The notes beneath the pieces were generated by a model. That model saw only the letters and a list, made by a program, of their open reading frames with translations. It was not told where the DNA came from and ran no database searches. Of a stretch of DNA of 60,270 nt, positions 59,540 to 60,270 are shown in pieces. How positions within the stretch are numbered: the stretch's first letter is position 1; each line of letters opens with the position of its first letter. Made by a program: the position numbers and the translations under genes. The stretch comes from Bacillota bacterium (GTDB lineage: Bacteria; Bacillota; Desulfotomaculia; Desulfotomaculales; Desulfallaceae): assembly GCA_023439185.1 (NCBI GenBank), contig JAEXOR010000032.1:1-60270 (forward strand), written 5' to 3'.

Positions 59540-60220
59540 ATGGGAAACAACCTGCAGTATTTAAAAAAAATACCCCTCTTTGCCTATCTTGACGACGAAC
59601 AACTGAGCGAAGTTGAAAAAGTAATCCTGGAAAGAAACTATCGGAAGGGCCGGATCATCTTCATGGAGGATGAACCGGGTGAGGCCTTCTTTTTTGTTAA
59701 ATCCGGACGGATTAAAATATCCAAACAAACTTCGGACGGTCGCGAACATATCCTGCATTTTATCAACCCGGGTGAAATTTTTGCCGAGGTAGTCATGCTG
59801 GATGACGGTACTTATCCGGCCACAGCCGAAGTGGTGGAAAACTGCTCCATCGGCATGATCCGCAACGTAGACATGGAAAGGATCATCGGCACAAACCCCG
59901 GCATCGCCCTGGGATTATTAAAAATTATGGCCCGGCGGTTAAGGATTGCCCAGCAGCAATTAATCGAACTGGCCCTGCTGGACACCACCCGCCGGGCCGC
60001 CAGCATGCTTCTGTTTTTGGCCGGCGAACAGGGCATTAATACCGAAAAGGGCATCGAAATAGACATATCGCTAACCAATCAGGATCTGGCCGGGTTAATC
60101 GGCACGTCCAGGGAAACGGCCAACCGTATCCTGAACGATTTCAAACGTCAAAAGGCGGTTGAGGTAAATAAAAGCCGGGTTACCATCCTGGACAAATATA
60201 AACTGAAATCGTGGCTGTGA
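59540..60220 (+). CDS. Crp/Fnr-family transcription regulator
   Basis: 226 residues from ATG 59540 (AAAGGAG five bases upstream; a TATAAT lies near 59500). The cyclic-nucleotide-binding-fold domain (about 10-125) reads YRKGRIIFMEDEPGEAFFFVKSGRIKISKQTSDGREHILHFINPGEIFAEVVMLD, followed by a dimerisation helix and a Crp-type helix-turn-helix (SLTNQDLAGLIGTSRETANRILNDFK). No Cys cluster for Fe-S is visible, so it is not a classic Fnr. The RETANRIL recognition helix would suit TGTGA-type half-sites such as 52197-52212. Confidence 0.92.
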   Translation: MGNNLQYLKKIPLFAYLDDEQLSEVEKVILERNYRKGRIIFMEDEPGEAFFFVKSGRIKISKQTSDGREHILHFINPGEIFAEVVMLDDGTYPATAEVVENCSIGMIRNVDMERIIGTNPGIALGLLKIMARRLRIAQQQLIELALLDTTRRAASMLLFLAGEQGINTEKGIEIDISLTNQDLAGLIGTSRETANRILNDFKRQKAVEVNKSRVTILDKYKLKSWL

Positions 60221-60244
60221 GAGATTGCGGCGACAAAATATCGA

Positions 60245-60270
60245 GACCCCGGCGCCATGGCGCCGGGGTC
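60245..60270 (+). terminator. Perfect GC-rich palindrome, probable terminator
   Basis: Perfect 26-bp palindrome with half-site GACCCCGGCGCCA, 25 bases after the Crp/Fnr stop. The window ends here, so a T run cannot be checked. Confidence 0.65.

Noticed and set aside
1..60270. CRISPR array or cas genes
   Set aside because: No regularly spaced repeats and no cas-like proteins were seen. The repeats present are two- or three-copy elements with unequal spacing.

Overview
The window looks like a chromosomal segment of an anaerobic, probably spore-forming and sulfate-reducing Firmicute of the Desulfotomaculum/Pelotomaculum (Peptococcaceae) type. This is inferred from the gene mix: an HdrD-like iron-sulfur oxidoreductase, an [FeFe] hydrogenase, a GlcD/GlcF/LarA-like lactate-type oxidation cluster, B12 and molybdopterin genes, sigma-54 regulators, several TauE/SafE and DASS anion carriers, and strong GGAGG ribosome sites. 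No rRNA, CRISPR array or replication origin was seen.

Region 1 (1-11.2 kb) is an AT-richer accessory island. It carries a diguanylate cyclase with its 3' end and terminator duplicated, an operon KilA-N / RQC-minor-like / SWIM-finger / shikimate-kinase-like protein, and a Type IIG-like restriction-modification gene broken by a one-base frameshift. It also has an excisionase-like HTH gene, a second KilA-N remnant and a C-terminally truncated serine recombinase, ending at a tRNA-Ala(CGC). Region 2 (11.3-15.8 kb) is a MntR/DtxR repressor divergent from a four-gene Mn/Zn ABC transporter. Region 3 (15.8-24 kb) is an aldehyde dehydrogenase / iron alcohol dehydrogenase / MFS set with an AcoR-like sigma-54 activator, split by an IS110 element. 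Region 4 (24.3-31.2 kb) holds a serine beta-lactamase-like protein, murI, tRNA-Leu, a run of small toxin-antitoxin-like genes, moaE, and cobT under a cobalamin riboswitch.

Region 5 (31.3-37.2 kb) is glcD-glcF-larA-like followed by a modular [FeFe] hydrogenase. Region 6 (37.3-60.3 kb) is the most unusual part: two TauE/SafE exporters, a DASS carrier, three CBS-domain proteins, three DUF2292 (YezD-like) proteins, several tiny membrane peptides, two paralogous sensor kinases (one next to an NtrC-type regulator), an orphan receiver, an HdrD-like protein and a Crp/Fnr regulator.

The main discovery candidate is a 24-nt RNA hairpin motif present three times in region 6 (49321-49344 on +, 53237-53260 and 56377-56400 on -). 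Each copy lies shortly after a sigma-70-like promoter. Each is followed by an intrinsic terminator whose 5' arm reuses the 3' strand of the motif's outer stem. Base changes between copies preserve both stems. The arrangement is that of a terminator/antiterminator switch, and it precedes a TauE operon, a CBS-DUF2292-DUF2292 operon and a DUF2292 gene. I do not recognise it as a known riboswitch or antiterminator class. A 22-bp palindromic operator type (TGTGA-N12-TCACA) is shared by two of the same promoter regions.
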